A stretch of DNA of 64,000 nt, from NCBI RefSeq assembly GCF_900114875.1, contig NZ_FPKW01000016.1:37571-101570 (forward strand), given 5' to 3'. Of the stretch, positions 8,793-16,963 are shown piece by piece. Both the position numbers and the translations under genes were made by a program. The notes under the pieces are model-generated. The model was not told where the DNA came from. It saw nothing but the letters and a program-made list of their open reading frames with translations, and did no database searches. Origin of the DNA: Chryseobacterium limigenitum. GTDB lineage: Bacteria; Bacteroidota; Bacteroidia; Flavobacteriales; Weeksellaceae. Numbering within the stretch: position 1 is the first letter of the stretch; each line of letters begins with the position of its first letter.

Positions 8793-9671
8793 TTAAAAAG
8801 AGAACTTATAAACATTCCCTCCTGTTTTTTTATCCTTTTCATCAGCAATCAGTAATGTTTTATCATCAACAAAAACAATTGCTTCTTTTTGGGAATTATG
8901 GTTTAAGGGTATTTTCTGAATTTTGACCGAATTAAAATCATTCGCCGTAAATCCTGAAAGCACATGAATATTTTTATGAGTCAATAATACAATCTTATCT
9001 TTTGTACTGTTGATCGTTGCAGAAGTAATCGCAGCATCGCTGTAACCGCCCTGCAGTTTCAGTTTACCTATTAATTTAGCTTCAAAATCGCCTTCTTTAT
9101 TAGGAATTTGGAAAACAAGAAAAGTTCCGTCAAAACCTTTGCTCCTGTTTTTCGTGAACAGATAAAAATTTCCGTCCATTTCAACGAAAGCTTCACAATC
9201 ATACAACCAATTTGATTTTTTTGGAGGAAATTCCGTTTGTCCTTCATAATGAAAACTTGTAGTCTGAACAGCCTTAGCCGTTTTTTGAGCAGCATCTTTT
9301 AAATCTAATTTTAAGATCGAAAGATTTTGTCTGTCATTATCATTATTTCCAAAATTTCCGATATAAATATTGCCTTGAGAATCTTTTGTAATATCTTCCC
9401 AATCATCGTTTTCAGCATTTTCAACCAAAACATCAGCAACCAAGTTGCCTTGAGTATCTAATCCGTAAACAACATTTTTATTTCCCTGATCTTCTATTGC
9501 CCAGATCGTTTTTTTATCCTGAGACAAAGCAATTCCGGAAACTTCCTTTAACTTCTTAGGTAAAGAAAATTCTACTTTCAAGGTATCTTCTTTGGGTTGC
9601 TCTGTTTGATTTTTAGGATTACATCCAAGAAGTAAAAGTGAAGTTATCGCACAAAAAATATACATTTTCAT
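8793..9671 (-). CDS. SdiA-regulated/phytase-like beta-propeller lipoprotein
   Basis: A signal peptide ends in LLLLGCNPK, a clear lipobox with Cys17, so this is probably an exported lipoprotein. The mature part (292 residues in all) has repeated beta-propeller-like blades: KEVSGIALSQDKKTIWAIED, DITKDSQGNIYIGNFGNND and NWLYDCEAFVEMDGNFYLF. This pattern fits the SdiA-regulated/esterase-phytase-like propeller families. No enzymatic residues can be assigned. Its ATG overlaps the mazG stop by one base (TAATG), so it is translated in the same operon as mazG, although no functional link is evident. Confidence 0.75.
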   Translation of the reverse strand: MKMYIFCAITSLLLLGCNPKNQTEQPKEDTLKVEFSLPKKLKEVSGIALSQDKKTIWAIEDQGNKNVVYGLDTQGNLVADVLVENAENDDWEDITKDSQGNIYIGNFGNNDNDRQNLSILKLDLKDAAQKTAKAVQTTSFHYEGQTEFPPKKSNWLYDCEAFVEMDGNFYLFTKNRSKGFDGTFLVFQIPNKEGDFEAKLIGKLKLQGGYSDAAITSATINSTKDKIVLLTHKNIHVLSGFTANDFNSVKIQKIPLNHNSQKEAIVFVDDKTLLIADEKDKKTGGNVYKFSF

Positions 9672-10444
9672 TAGTTTTTATTTAATATTTTAGCTTCTTC
9701 CCAAAGCACATCCATTTCCTCAAGAGACATATCTTCAAGCTTTACATTTTTCTCTAAAGCTATATTTTCCATTTTCTGAAATCTTGAGATAAATTTCAGA
9801 TTAGTTCTTTCCAACGCCGAATCGGGATTAATTCCTGAAATTCTCGCATAATTGATCAATGAGAAAAACACATCGCCTAATTCCAGCTCTTTCTTATTAA
9901 GATCAGTTTCTGCATGGAATTCCTGAATTTCTTCATCTACTTTTTTCCAGGCATCTTCAGCATCGTGAAATTCAAAGCCGATTCCTTTTACCTTATCCTG
10001 AATTCTGTACGCTTTTACCATACTCGGAAGACTTTTCGGAACTCCGCCCAAGATAGATTTATTTCCTTCTTTTAATTTTAATTTTTCCCAGTTCTGTTTT
10101 ACTTCTTCTTCATCTTTCACTTCTACATCACCGTAAATATGGGGATGACGGAAAATTAATTTTTCATTCAAAGAATTAATTACATCAGCAATATCAAAAC
10201 TTTCTTTTTCAGACCCTATTTTCGAATAGAAAACAAGATGAAGCAGTACATCACCCAATTCTTTCTTGATCTCCTGCAAATCGCCCTGCAAAATAGCATC
10301 CGAAAGCTCGTACGTTTCTTCCAAAGTCAAATGACGAAGAGATTCTAACGTTTGCTTCTGATCCCACGGACATTTTTCGCGCAGATCATCCATAATATCC
10401 AACAATCTTCCGAAAGCTTCTAGTTTTTCCTGTTTGGTATTCAT
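9671..10444 (-). CDS. mazG: nucleoside triphosphate pyrophosphohydrolase MazG
   Basis: Hydrolyses (d)NTPs to the monophosphate and pyrophosphate, cleaning the nucleotide pool. Two MazG helical repeats are visible, each with the metal-binding acidic pattern: LTLEETYELSDAI followed by KKELGDVLLHLVFY, and DEEIQEF followed by ELELGDVFFSLINYAR. CPWDQKQT near the N-terminus is a family hallmark. The frame is open for 22 further codons upstream, but the conserved family start MNTKQEKLEAF at 10444 is preferred, giving 257 residues. It is coupled by a one-base overlap to the downstream lipoprotein gene. Confidence 0.93.
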   Translation of the reverse strand: MNTKQEKLEAFGRLLDIMDDLREKCPWDQKQTLESLRHLTLEETYELSDAILQGDLQEIKKELGDVLLHLVFYSKIGSEKESFDIADVINSLNEKLIFRHPHIYGDVEVKDEEEVKQNWEKLKLKEGNKSILGGVPKSLPSMVKAYRIQDKVKGIGFEFHDAEDAWKKVDEEIQEFHAETDLNKKELELGDVFFSLINYARISGINPDSALERTNLKFISRFQKMENIALEKNVKLEDMSLEEMDVLWEEAKILNKN

Positions 10445-10579
10445 AAATTGGAGTTGAAAGTGATACAAATTTAAGGTAAATCTTCTGTAATATTCTTGTA
10501 ATAAAAACAAAAAGAATCGTAAATATAAATTGGTTGGTTATTCGCAAGGGCGCAAAGTTTTATATACTATGAAGTTATC

Positions 10580-10661
10580 AAGGCGCAAGAAAATCAAAGA
10601 TTTTCAGTAAGTCTGCTATATAAATTTTTAAATTTTATCTCCGATAAAATCCTTGCGCCTT
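10580..10661. repeat. intergenic palindromic repeat (GCGCAAG type)
   Basis: Ten-base perfect arms, 62 bases apart, with a nested 8-bp perfect hairpin inside. It is flanked by further GCGC-AAG words, as in a degenerate dispersed repeat. Confidence 0.65.
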
Positions 10662-10714
10662 AAAACATTTAGTAAAAAAAAATTGCGCCTTTCCGTTAAA
10701 CCAATTTAATTAAA

Positions 10715-10750
10715 CAAAAAAACCTTGTCAAGAAAATTCTCAACAAGGCT
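10715..10750 (-). terminator. terminator of the DUF5606 gene
   Basis: On the minus strand CCTTGT pairs with ACAAGG around an A/T-rich loop and is followed by TTTTTTTG, 28 bases below the stop. Confidence 0.75.
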
Positions 10751-10777
10751 TTATATTTAAAAATTCAGATAGATAGA

Positions 10778-11338
10778 CTATCCCATTTTTCTGTGTGTAC
10801 TTTTTGTAGCTGCTTTTGCACCAGATGAAGCTTTCGCTTTAGGAGCAGCAGGTTTATCAGCCTTTGGAGCTGCTTTTTTAGGAGCTTCCTTATCTGTTAA
10901 AGTTACTTCTCCAGTTACCGGGTCTAAAGTTTCAGGTTCAGCTTTTACAAAACTTTCAGGAGTAATATATCCCGCTTTGTGTAAGATATTGTACCATTGA
11001 GCCAATTTCTTAATATCAGAAGCATAAACTCTTTCTGTATCGTAATTTGGAAGAGATTGCCCCATGAAATCCTTCAATTCAGCATCTGTAGATTTGTGAG
11101 AAATAGTTTCTTTATAATCTTGGTTTTTAGCAATATTTTCAAACACTTCAAACAAAGGAACTTCTTTGTCAAACGTAAACATTGCAATATTATCAAGCAA
11201 ACTTACTTGACTAGAGTTTCCAATGCTTACTTTCTTTTTTGTAGTAACATCTTCAATAATAAAACCGTTTCTTAATTGAGAAACTAATTTGTAAAGTCCT
11301 GGTTTTCCAGAGATTGAAATTATTTTTTCTAACAGCAT
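10778..11338 (-). CDS. DUF5606 domain-containing protein
   Basis: A 186-residue protein of the Bacteroidetes-restricted DUF5606 family, function unknown. The conserved part (1-130) starts ISISGKPGLYKLVSQLRNGF and contains FTFDKEVPLFEVF and AQWYNILHKAGYITPE. The last 45 residues are a low-complexity Ala/Lys/Pro tail ending SGAKAATKSTHRKMG, basic enough to contact nucleic acid, which is speculation. There is no signal peptide, so it is cytoplasmic. It lies 102 bp below def on the same strand and has its own terminator. Confidence 0.85.
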   Translation of the reverse strand: MLLEKIISISGKPGLYKLVSQLRNGFIIEDVTTKKKVSIGNSSQVSLLDNIAMFTFDKEVPLFEVFENIAKNQDYKETISHKSTDAELKDFMGQSLPNYDTERVYASDIKKLAQWYNILHKAGYITPESFVKAEPETLDPVTGEVTLTDKEAPKKAAPKADKPAAPKAKASSGAKAATKSTHRKMG

Positions 11339-11440
11339 AATTTTATTTTTTTTAAATGTAGCAATCGGCTTTTACACTTCGGCAAGCTCGGCGTGACAGC
11401 TTTTTGCAGTTTATTATTTTTTTACTTAATTACTCTTTAA

Positions 11441-12013
11441 CTATTTTGGAAATCTCATTTTATAGCTGATACTTACATCACCCTGAGAAATCTTTGTTAA
11501 TTTACCTTTTACCAATTTCTTCTTCAAAGAGCTTAAATGGTCGGTAAACAGCGTTCCTTCGATATGATCATATTCATGTTGAATTACGCGGGCTCTAATA
11601 TCGGAAAAAGTTTCCGTATGCTTAACGAAATTTTCGTCATAATATTCTATAAGGATATTACTTTTTCTCTTAACGTCCTCTCTTACGTCCGGAATAGAAA
11701 GACATCCTTCATTAAATTTCCATTCTTCGCCGGATTCTTCAAGAATTTTAGCATTGATGAAAACTTTTTTAAAGTTTACCAATTCATCCTTAATATCCTC
11801 ATAATCATCATCATCAGCTAATGGAGAAACATCTATGATAAATAAACGGATATCAAGACCAATCTGCGGAGCAGCCAGACCAATTCCGTTGGCACTGTTC
11901 ATGGTTTCGAACATATTGTCTATCAATTCTTGTAATTCGGGATAATCTTTGTCTATATCTTTGCCTACTTTTCTCAAAACAGGATCCCCAAAGGCTCTTA
12001 TCGGTAAAATCAT
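11441..12013 (-). CDS. def: peptide deformylase
   Basis: Removes the N-formyl group from nascent proteins; an iron metalloenzyme. All three signatures are present: GIGLAAPQIG (43-52), EGCLSIP (102-108, metal-binding Cys) and QHEYDH (145-150, two metal-binding His and the catalytic Glu). The acidic insertion ADDDDYEDIKDE around 66-77 is longer than in the E. coli enzyme. The start codon overlaps the ruvX stop in an ATGA junction, so the two are translationally coupled. Confidence 0.97.
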   Translation of the reverse strand: MILPIRAFGDPVLRKVGKDIDKDYPELQELIDNMFETMNSANGIGLAAPQIGLDIRLFIIDVSPLADDDDYEDIKDELVNFKKVFINAKILEESGEEWKFNEGCLSIPDVREDVKRKSNILIEYYDENFVKHTETFSDIRARVIQHEYDHIEGTLFTDHLSSLKKKLVKGKLTKISQGDVSISYKMRFPK

Positions 12014-12426
12014 CTTGTTCTTTGTTCTAAAAAATTCTGCAATATGATGGTTGCACTTACTTTATCTATTAATCCTTTTTCCTGTCTCTGTTTTTTGCTT
12101 TTCCCACTTTGAGAAATAAAAAACGAAGCCATTTTGGACGTAAATCTCTCATCTAAGCGATGAACGGGTATATCTGAAAATTCTTTTTTAAATATTTCTA
12201 TAAATTTTAGAATATCAGTTTCTATCTCTGAAATATTTCCTTTCAAATCTGTAGGAAGCCCTACAACTATATCATCTACTCTGTTTTCAGTGAAATATTT
12301 TTTCAAAAATTCCATCAAAAATTGAGTTTGTACAGTGTCTAGACCACTCGCAATGATCTGCATGTCATCTGTCGCCGCAATACCGCAGCGAGCCTTTCCA
12401 TAGTCTATTGCAAGGATCTGTCCCAT
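12010..12426 (-). CDS. ruvX: Holliday junction resolvase-like protein RuvX/YqgF
   Basis: An RNase H-fold nuclease of the RuvX/YqgF family, linked to rRNA 5'-end processing and recombination. At 138 residues it is family-length, with the first acidic strand ILAIDYGKARCGIAATDD, the second VVGLPTDLKG and the C-terminal VHRLDERFTS motif. It is the first gene of the ruvX-def pair. A TAAATTTG box lies only 7 bases above the start, so the leader must be very short. Confidence 0.95.
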   Translation of the reverse strand: MGQILAIDYGKARCGIAATDDMQIIASGLDTVQTQFLMEFLKKYFTENRVDDIVVGLPTDLKGNISEIETDILKFIEIFKKEFSDIPVHRLDERFTSKMASFFISQSGKSKKQRQEKGLIDKVSATIILQNFLEQRTR

Positions 12427-12433
12427 AAGTTTG

Positions 12434-12441
12434 CAAATTTA
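12434..12441 (-). promoter_or_regulatory. -7 box of the ruvX-def operon
   Basis: TAAATTTG on the minus strand matches the Bacteroidetes TAnnTTTG element, 7 bases upstream of the ruvX ATG. Confidence 0.55.
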
Positions 12442-12539
12442 GTAAATTTTAATGATTTTATTCATCACGTAGTTTTTTTTATAAATCATGTTTCATTCCA
12501 TTATTTTTTTTATAATTTTAATCTTCCAAAAACGAAATT

Positions 12540-13016
12540 ATGAAGAAACTCATCCTTGTAAGACATGCAAAAAGCGACTGGCCGGAAGAAACGGAGGATT
12601 TCGACAGACCTCTGGCAGACAAAGGGTTAGAAGATGCTATGAATATGTCCAGATTTTTAAAGAACAATAAAATTTCGATCGATTATCTGGTATCGAGCCC
12701 GGCTGTCCGTGCCTTGAATACGTGCAAAATTTTCAATCAAGCTTATCAGATCAACATTATGACTGATGAAAAACTGTATAATCCTTCGGAAAGAAATTTT
12801 GAATCTGTAATTTATGACTTGGATAACGATCATGATTCCGTAGCTATTTTCTCACATAATAATGGGATTTCTAACTTTGCGAATTCCATTTCTGACGATA
12901 TTTTTCATTTTCCGACTTGCGGTGTTGCAGGTTTTGAGATCGACTGCAATTCGTGGGCTGAGTTTGATGGAGCGAATAAGAAATTATTATTCTTTTATGA
13001 GCCCGGGAAAATTTGA
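12540..13016 (+). CDS. SixA-like histidine phosphatase
   Basis: A 158-residue one-domain member of the histidine phosphatase (phosphoglycerate mutase-like) superfamily. The catalytic RHAKS stands at residues 8-12, followed by DFDRPLADKGLEDA, the second arginine motif SSPAVRALNTC, and FSHNNGISNF carrying the second catalytic His. This small form resembles SixA, which dephosphorylates histidine phosphotransfer domains, but the substrate here cannot be read from sequence. It is a single gene, divergent from ruvX and ending in a bidirectional terminator. Confidence 0.88.
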   Translation: MKKLILVRHAKSDWPEETEDFDRPLADKGLEDAMNMSRFLKNNKISIDYLVSSPAVRALNTCKIFNQAYQINIMTDEKLYNPSERNFESVIYDLDNDHDSVAIFSHNNGISNFANSISDDIFHFPTCGVAGFEIDCNSWAEFDGANKKLLFFYEPGKI

Positions 13017-13040
13017 TTGAATACATTTCTCTTATATAAA

Positions 13041-13065
13041 AAAGCTCCAACATTTTGGAGCTTTT
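13041..13065. terminator. bidirectional terminator
   Basis: A perfect 10-bp stem AAAGCTCCAA / TTGGAGCTTT with a CATT loop lies between the convergent genes ending at 13016 and 13080. Confidence 0.9.
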
Positions 13066-13079
13066 ACAATATTTAAAAA

Positions 13080-14624
13080 TCAAGACTTTCTCTTCAAATC
13101 CAGATCTTCAAAATCGAAACTGAAATCCGTAATATCTGAAATAGGTTTCAATTTTGCAGATTCTGCTTTTCCGTTTTCATCATAATTAAAAATAATATAA
13201 GAATCGGCGTCATAGCTTCTGTCATCCCACTTAATAATGAAAGAGTTGCTTGAATATGGAAGAAGTTCACCTTTTAATCTAGGAGAATTTTTGCACGAAA
13301 TTCTATAATTATTCCCCTGTTGAGAAATTTCTACATCTCCGAACCAAACGTCATTATAGTTTCCTACAAATTGCTCTGCTTTTGGTTGAAGATTTTTATC
13401 TTTTTTAAATGACTCAGATTTTGCAAAAGCTTCTTTCTTTTGTTTTTCATAAACGGCTTCGTTTTTTGCCATTCTTTCACCATAAGTTTTAAGCCAATTC
13501 CTATCTGCAACACCTAAATAAGAATCTTTTACCGTATTCGTAATTGTATTGAAAGCTGCACCAGATTGTTGATTTGTTAAGACTACAATTCCTAATTTCA
13601 TATCCGGAATTAATGTAAACTGAGTGACCGTTCCGATCAATCCACCTGTGTGCTGAACTTGTTTGTGACCTTTAACATCACTTAAAAACCAACCCATTCC
13701 ATAGCCATAAAAACTTGTATCATACGGATTTTTCGCAGCTATTTTATCCGGAATCTGTAAACTCCAAAGCTGTTGAACATTTTTATCTGAAACTAATTTT
13801 TTGCCGTCTTTCGTCGTAAAATTGTTCAAAAGAAATTCAGCCCAAGTCGTCATATCTTTGATGTTACTCATGATTCCGCCTGCTGCGTTGGCTGTTTCGT
13901 TCCAGTCGTGAGGAACTGCGATCGCTTTTCCATTTACAGGTGCATGAGCATCAATTTTATTGGTTATGGCTTTTGCTCTGTTGTAGCTTCCGAAACTTGA
14001 GGTCATCCCAACGGGTTTCATAATTCTCTGTTCGATAAAATCTGCCCAGCTCAATCCTGAAACTCTGTGAATCACTTCTCCGGCAACGATAAACATGATG
14101 TTATTGTAATCTAAAGTTGTTCTGAAAGGATTTTCAGGTTCTAAATATCGTACATTGTGAACGATATCATTCACCGTTAAACTTCCGCCTTCAGGAAAAA
14201 ACATCAAATCACCTTGTCCCAAGCCTAATCCTGCTCTGTGGGTGACTAAATCTTTAATCGTAACATTTTGAGAAACATAAGGATCATACATTTGAAATTC
14301 AGGAATATATTTTGAAACTTTATCGTCCCAGCTCAGCTTTCCTTCATCCGCTAAAATCGCCAAGGCTGTACAGGTAAAACCTTTTGAATTGGAAGCTATT
14401 CCCACCAAAGTATTGTCGTCCATCGGCTGCTTTGTTGTTAAAGAACGTACCCCAAACCCTTTAGAATAGATTAGTTTACCATCTTTGATCACTCCGACAG
14501 ACATTCCGGGAACATCAAAAGTTTTTAACGTATTTTGGATCAATTCGTCCAGTTTTTTTTCTTCAACCTGCGCAAAAGACATCAGAGAAAGAAAAATAAA
14601 GAACAGAGAAAAGTTATGCTTCAT
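13080..14624 (-). CDS. secreted serine hydrolase, class C beta-lactamase family
   Basis: A 514-residue exported protein with signal peptide (FFIFLSLMSFAQ). The serine beta-lactamase/DD-peptidase fold is shown by SNSK (78-81, nucleophile and lysine), YNN (173-175) and HTGG near 330, in the right order and spacing. After about residue 400 comes a beta-rich C-terminal domain (FVGNYNDVWFGDVEIS), as in DUF3471-type appendages of periplasmic peptidases. This set fits an esterase or D-aminopeptidase-like enzyme; true beta-lactamase activity is not implied. It is divergent from the next gene. Confidence 0.88.
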   Translation of the reverse strand: MKHNFSLFFIFLSLMSFAQVEEKKLDELIQNTLKTFDVPGMSVGVIKDGKLIYSKGFGVRSLTTKQPMDDNTLVGIASNSKGFTCTALAILADEGKLSWDDKVSKYIPEFQMYDPYVSQNVTIKDLVTHRAGLGLGQGDLMFFPEGGSLTVNDIVHNVRYLEPENPFRTTLDYNNIMFIVAGEVIHRVSGLSWADFIEQRIMKPVGMTSSFGSYNRAKAITNKIDAHAPVNGKAIAVPHDWNETANAAGGIMSNIKDMTTWAEFLLNNFTTKDGKKLVSDKNVQQLWSLQIPDKIAAKNPYDTSFYGYGMGWFLSDVKGHKQVQHTGGLIGTVTQFTLIPDMKLGIVVLTNQQSGAAFNTITNTVKDSYLGVADRNWLKTYGERMAKNEAVYEKQKKEAFAKSESFKKDKNLQPKAEQFVGNYNDVWFGDVEISQQGNNYRISCKNSPRLKGELLPYSSNSFIIKWDDRSYDADSYIIFNYDENGKAESAKLKPISDITDFSFDFEDLDLKRKS

Positions 14625-14669
14625 TATTTTTAAATTTTTACGAAGTTAATCAATTCAACATTTATTAAG

Positions 14670-14677
14670 TAAATTTG
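14670..14677 (+). promoter_or_regulatory. -7 box for the 14701-16147 gene run
   Basis: TAAATTTG, a perfect TAnnTTTG match, stands 24 bases above the ATG at 14701. Confidence 0.5.
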
Positions 14678-14700
14678 CATTTCGATTTAAACACTAAAAA

Positions 14701-15150
14701 ATGACAGCAAAAAAACTATTAGCCTTATTTTTATTTTTATTAAGTTTTAATTTTTATTTCTCGCAAGAAGTTGTGATAAAAGATGATAAAGTTCTTCTTG
14801 ATGGAAAGCAGATTTTAAAAGCAGAAAAGATCAATGTTTTTCAATATTCTTTCTTTACAATGAAAGATGACGATGAAATTTTAATGTGGAAATATATGGA
14901 TAATGAGACTCCCAAATACATGGAAGACGATTATTTTATCCTGAAATTTCTGACTGAAAAAGTAACGGTAGAGACAACAGATATTTCAAAAATCGCCAAT
15001 TTCATGAATTCCAGAAAAGGAATGGAAAAGCTGATCAAATGGTTATTAAAAGAAAGAGTGATCAATAATGAAGGTGAATTAAATCCAGAACGCGTTGCTA
15101 TTTTCAAAGAAAAATATGACGAAAATATTACTGAAAGAACTTTTAGATAA
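14701..15150 (+). CDS. exported protein of unknown function
   Basis: 149 residues with a clear signal peptide (KLLALFLFLLSFNFYFSQ). I do not recognise the family. The mature part starts with short strands (VVIKDDKVLLDGKQILKAE) and ends in a charged helical region rich in Glu and Lys. No catalytic motif, Cys pair or membrane anchor is visible. It is probably the first gene of a run: its stop is immediately followed by the ATG of the phosphoesterase gene, with no intergenic base. Confidence 0.7.
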   Translation: MTAKKLLALFLFLLSFNFYFSQEVVIKDDKVLLDGKQILKAEKINVFQYSFFTMKDDDEILMWKYMDNETPKYMEDDYFILKFLTEKVTVETTDISKIANFMNSRKGMEKLIKWLLKERVINNEGELNPERVAIFKEKYDENITERTFR

Positions 15151-15645
15151 ATGACCAAAATTCTCCTCCTTTCCGACTCTCATTCCTATATTGATGACCG
15201 AATTTTAGAATATGCCCGACAAGCTGATGAAATTTGGCATTGCGGAGATTTTGGAAGCTTCGAGATTATTGAAGAATTAGAAAAAATTAAACCATTAAAA
15301 GGTGTTTACGGAAATATTGACAATGCAAAAATCCGTTCTGAATTCCCTGAAGTAAATCGGTTTTTTTGTGAAAATCTGGAAGTTTTAATGATTCATATAG
15401 GAGGTTATCCCGGAAAATATACCCCTTTAGCAAAAGAAGAAATTGCAGAAAAAGCTCCGAAATTATTTATCTCAGGGCATTCTCATATTTTAAAGGCAAT
15501 GTATGACAAAAAAAATGATCTTCTTCACCTTAATCCCGGAGCTTGCGGAAAACAAGGCTGGCATAAAATGAGAACAATGATGCGTTTTGTGGTCGATGGT
15601 GAAGAAATAAAAGATCTGGAGGTTATTGAATTGGGTGCAAAATAA
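15151..15645 (+). CDS. YfcE-family metallophosphodiesterase
   Basis: A 164-residue calcineurin-like phosphodiesterase. Metal-binding motifs are in order: LLSDSHS near the start, WHCGDFGS, VYGNIDNA and FISGHSHI. The compact size and GNIDN instead of GNHD are typical of the YfcE/MJ0936 group, which acts on small phosphodiesters in vitro; the physiological substrate is unknown. It starts directly after the preceding stop codon and ends 7 bases before the Smr gene, so the three are likely co-transcribed. Confidence 0.9.
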   Translation: MTKILLLSDSHSYIDDRILEYARQADEIWHCGDFGSFEIIEELEKIKPLKGVYGNIDNAKIRSEFPEVNRFFCENLEVLMIHIGGYPGKYTPLAKEEIAEKAPKLFISGHSHILKAMYDKKNDLLHLNPGACGKQGWHKMRTMMRFVVDGEEIKDLEVIELGAK

Positions 15646-15652
15646 TTTAAAT

Positions 15653-16147
15653 ATGAAGATTGGCGATAAAGTTTCTGTGGTAGACGAAGATTTAAGTGGA
15701 ATTGTGACTTCCGTTCACGGAAAAACTGTGGTTTTTAAAGATGAATATGGATTCACTTATCAATATTCCAAAGAGAAATTAGTTCCGAAAAATGCTGATC
15801 TTTATGAAAATATTAAAGTTGTAAGAAAGCCCGAGCCCAAGAAAATTGTTTCAAAAAAACACCAAAATAATGCTTTGGTTTTGGACTTACATTTTCATAA
15901 TTTAGTCAAAAACCCTAATGATTATGACAGTTTCGAAAGACTGTTTATTCAAAAGGAAAAACTATTAGAAACCATTACTTTCTGCAGAAAAAACAATTTA
16001 AAAAGACTGGAAATCGTTCACGGAATTGGCGATGGAGTTCTTCAGAGAATGGTTTTCGATGTCTTAGAAAGCCAGAGTAATCTGGATTTTTACAATAAAG
16101 ACATACTTCATCATCAATCGGGTGCGGTAATGGTAGAATTTCACTAA
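15653..16147 (+). CDS. Smr-domain protein (MutS2 C-terminal-like)
   Basis: The N-terminal third is a small beta domain (KIGDKVSVVDEDLSGIVTSV) of the kind seen in Bacteroidetes Smr proteins; the C-terminal part is the Smr nuclease-like domain with LVLDLHFHNL and LEIVHGIGDGVLQRMVFD. Smr domains bind or nick branched nucleic acid or act on stalled ribosomes in different families, so the role here is open. The frame is open upstream from 15626, but those codons overlap the phosphoesterase end; the ATG at 15653 matches where the domain begins. Confidence 0.88.
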   Translation: MKIGDKVSVVDEDLSGIVTSVHGKTVVFKDEYGFTYQYSKEKLVPKNADLYENIKVVRKPEPKKIVSKKHQNNALVLDLHFHNLVKNPNDYDSFERLFIQKEKLLETITFCRKNNLKRLEIVHGIGDGVLQRMVFDVLESQSNLDFYNKDILHHQSGAVMVEFH

Positions 16148-16152
16148 ATTTG
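16145..16152 (+). promoter_or_regulatory. -7 box overlapping a stop codon
   Basis: TAAATTTG starts with the TAA stop of the Smr gene and lies 13 bases above the DUF3822 ATG, so it could give that gene its own start site. Confidence 0.45.
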
Positions 16153-16165
16153 CAACAATTGTAAT

Positions 16166-16882
16166 ATGAACGTACTTAATTTACTTTTTACCAAAGACGG
16201 GCTGATCTACCAAATAGCTAAGAATAAAAGCATTTTGGAGGAAAAATCTTATTTTGTGACAGAGGAAACTCCGGAAAATTTCATTGCTGATCAACTGGAT
16301 GATATTCTCATAAAACAAAGATTTGACGAAATCCATGTAATCTCGTCACTGAACCATTTTACTCTAATGCCTGAAGGATTTTCAGAGCATAACGCAGGCT
16401 TTGAGCTGATTGCTTTCAACGCTCCTGTAGACAAAGAAAACGAAGAGCTGATGCTTTCTGTGAATAAAAAATTCAAGGTTCAGTTTTATTATACTTTTCC
16501 GAAAACTTTTTATAAGAAAATAAAAGAATTGGCGATTCCTGTTCATTTTAATTTTTCTGGGGAAAAGTTTTTAAATTCGATTAATAATAAAAATAACAAA
16601 GAAATTCACATTAATTTGTATCACAATCAGTGTGAGTTTTTTGCCATTGACAATAAAAAAATCATCTTATACAATAATCTGGATGTAAATTCGGAGGTAG
16701 ATTTTCTTTATTTTGTAATGTTTACTTTAAGCAAAATCGGTTTTGGAATCAACGAAACCAACTTTTTTGCTTACGGAGAAACCACTGAAAATGAAACCTT
16801 TATTTCAGAATTACAAAAATTTGTAAAGAATCTGAAAATTGTATTTGATAATATTCCTAATAAGAATTTCATTTTAAATTAG
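16166..16882 (+). CDS. DUF3822 family protein
   Basis: 238 residues, no signal peptide. The sequence fits the Bacteroidetes DUF3822 family, with an actin/ASKHA-like opening (NLLFTKDGLIYQIAKN), a central HINLYHNQCEFFAIDNKK and a closing helix-strand pair. Its biochemical role is unknown. It lies just before rsmD, a neighbour arrangement I know from other Flavobacteriia, hinting at ribosome assembly without proving it. Transcription may start at the box inside the end of the Smr gene. Confidence 0.85.
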   Translation: MNVLNLLFTKDGLIYQIAKNKSILEEKSYFVTEETPENFIADQLDDILIKQRFDEIHVISSLNHFTLMPEGFSEHNAGFELIAFNAPVDKENEELMLSVNKKFKVQFYYTFPKTFYKKIKELAIPVHFNFSGEKFLNSINNKNNKEIHINLYHNQCEFFAIDNKKIILYNNLDVNSEVDFLYFVMFTLSKIGFGINETNFFAYGETTENETFISELQKFVKNLKIVFDNIPNKNFILN

Positions 16883-16883
16883 G

Positions 16884-16940
16884 TATTAGGATTTAGGAAA
16901 CAGGGCTTAGTTCTGTTTGCATTTCCCTAATCCCTAAAAC
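16884..16940. repeat. imperfect palindrome between DUF3822 and rsmD
   Basis: TTAGGATTTAGGAAA (16886-16900) faces TTTCCCTAATCCCTAA (16922-16937) with small indels; a nested AAACAG/CTGTTT pair lies inside. The words CCCTAA/TTAGG recur five or six times. Confidence 0.5.
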
Positions 16941-16963
16941 TTAATCCCTAAACCCTACAAAAC

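Larger units (their letters stand above)
10445..10777. other. 333-bp spacer with palindromic repeat and a terminator
   Basis: No gene is seen. The middle holds an inverted repeat, AAGGCGCAAG (10580-10589) and CTTGCGCCTT (10652-10661), enclosing a second perfect hairpin ATTTTATC-TCC-GATAAAAT (10632-10650). Further copies of GGGCGCAAAG and TTGCGCCTTTCCG lie on each side (10548 and 10682). The right end is the terminator of the DUF5606 gene. Confidence 0.7.

Noticed and set aside
12488..12670. A 60-codon frame overlapping the SixA-like gene
   Set aside because: It overlaps the start of a gene with all catalytic motifs in another frame.
13080..14624. Antibiotic-resistance beta-lactamase
   Set aside because: The serine hydrolase has the SxxK, YxN and HTG motifs but also an extra C-terminal domain typical of peptidase or esterase relatives; resistance cannot be claimed.
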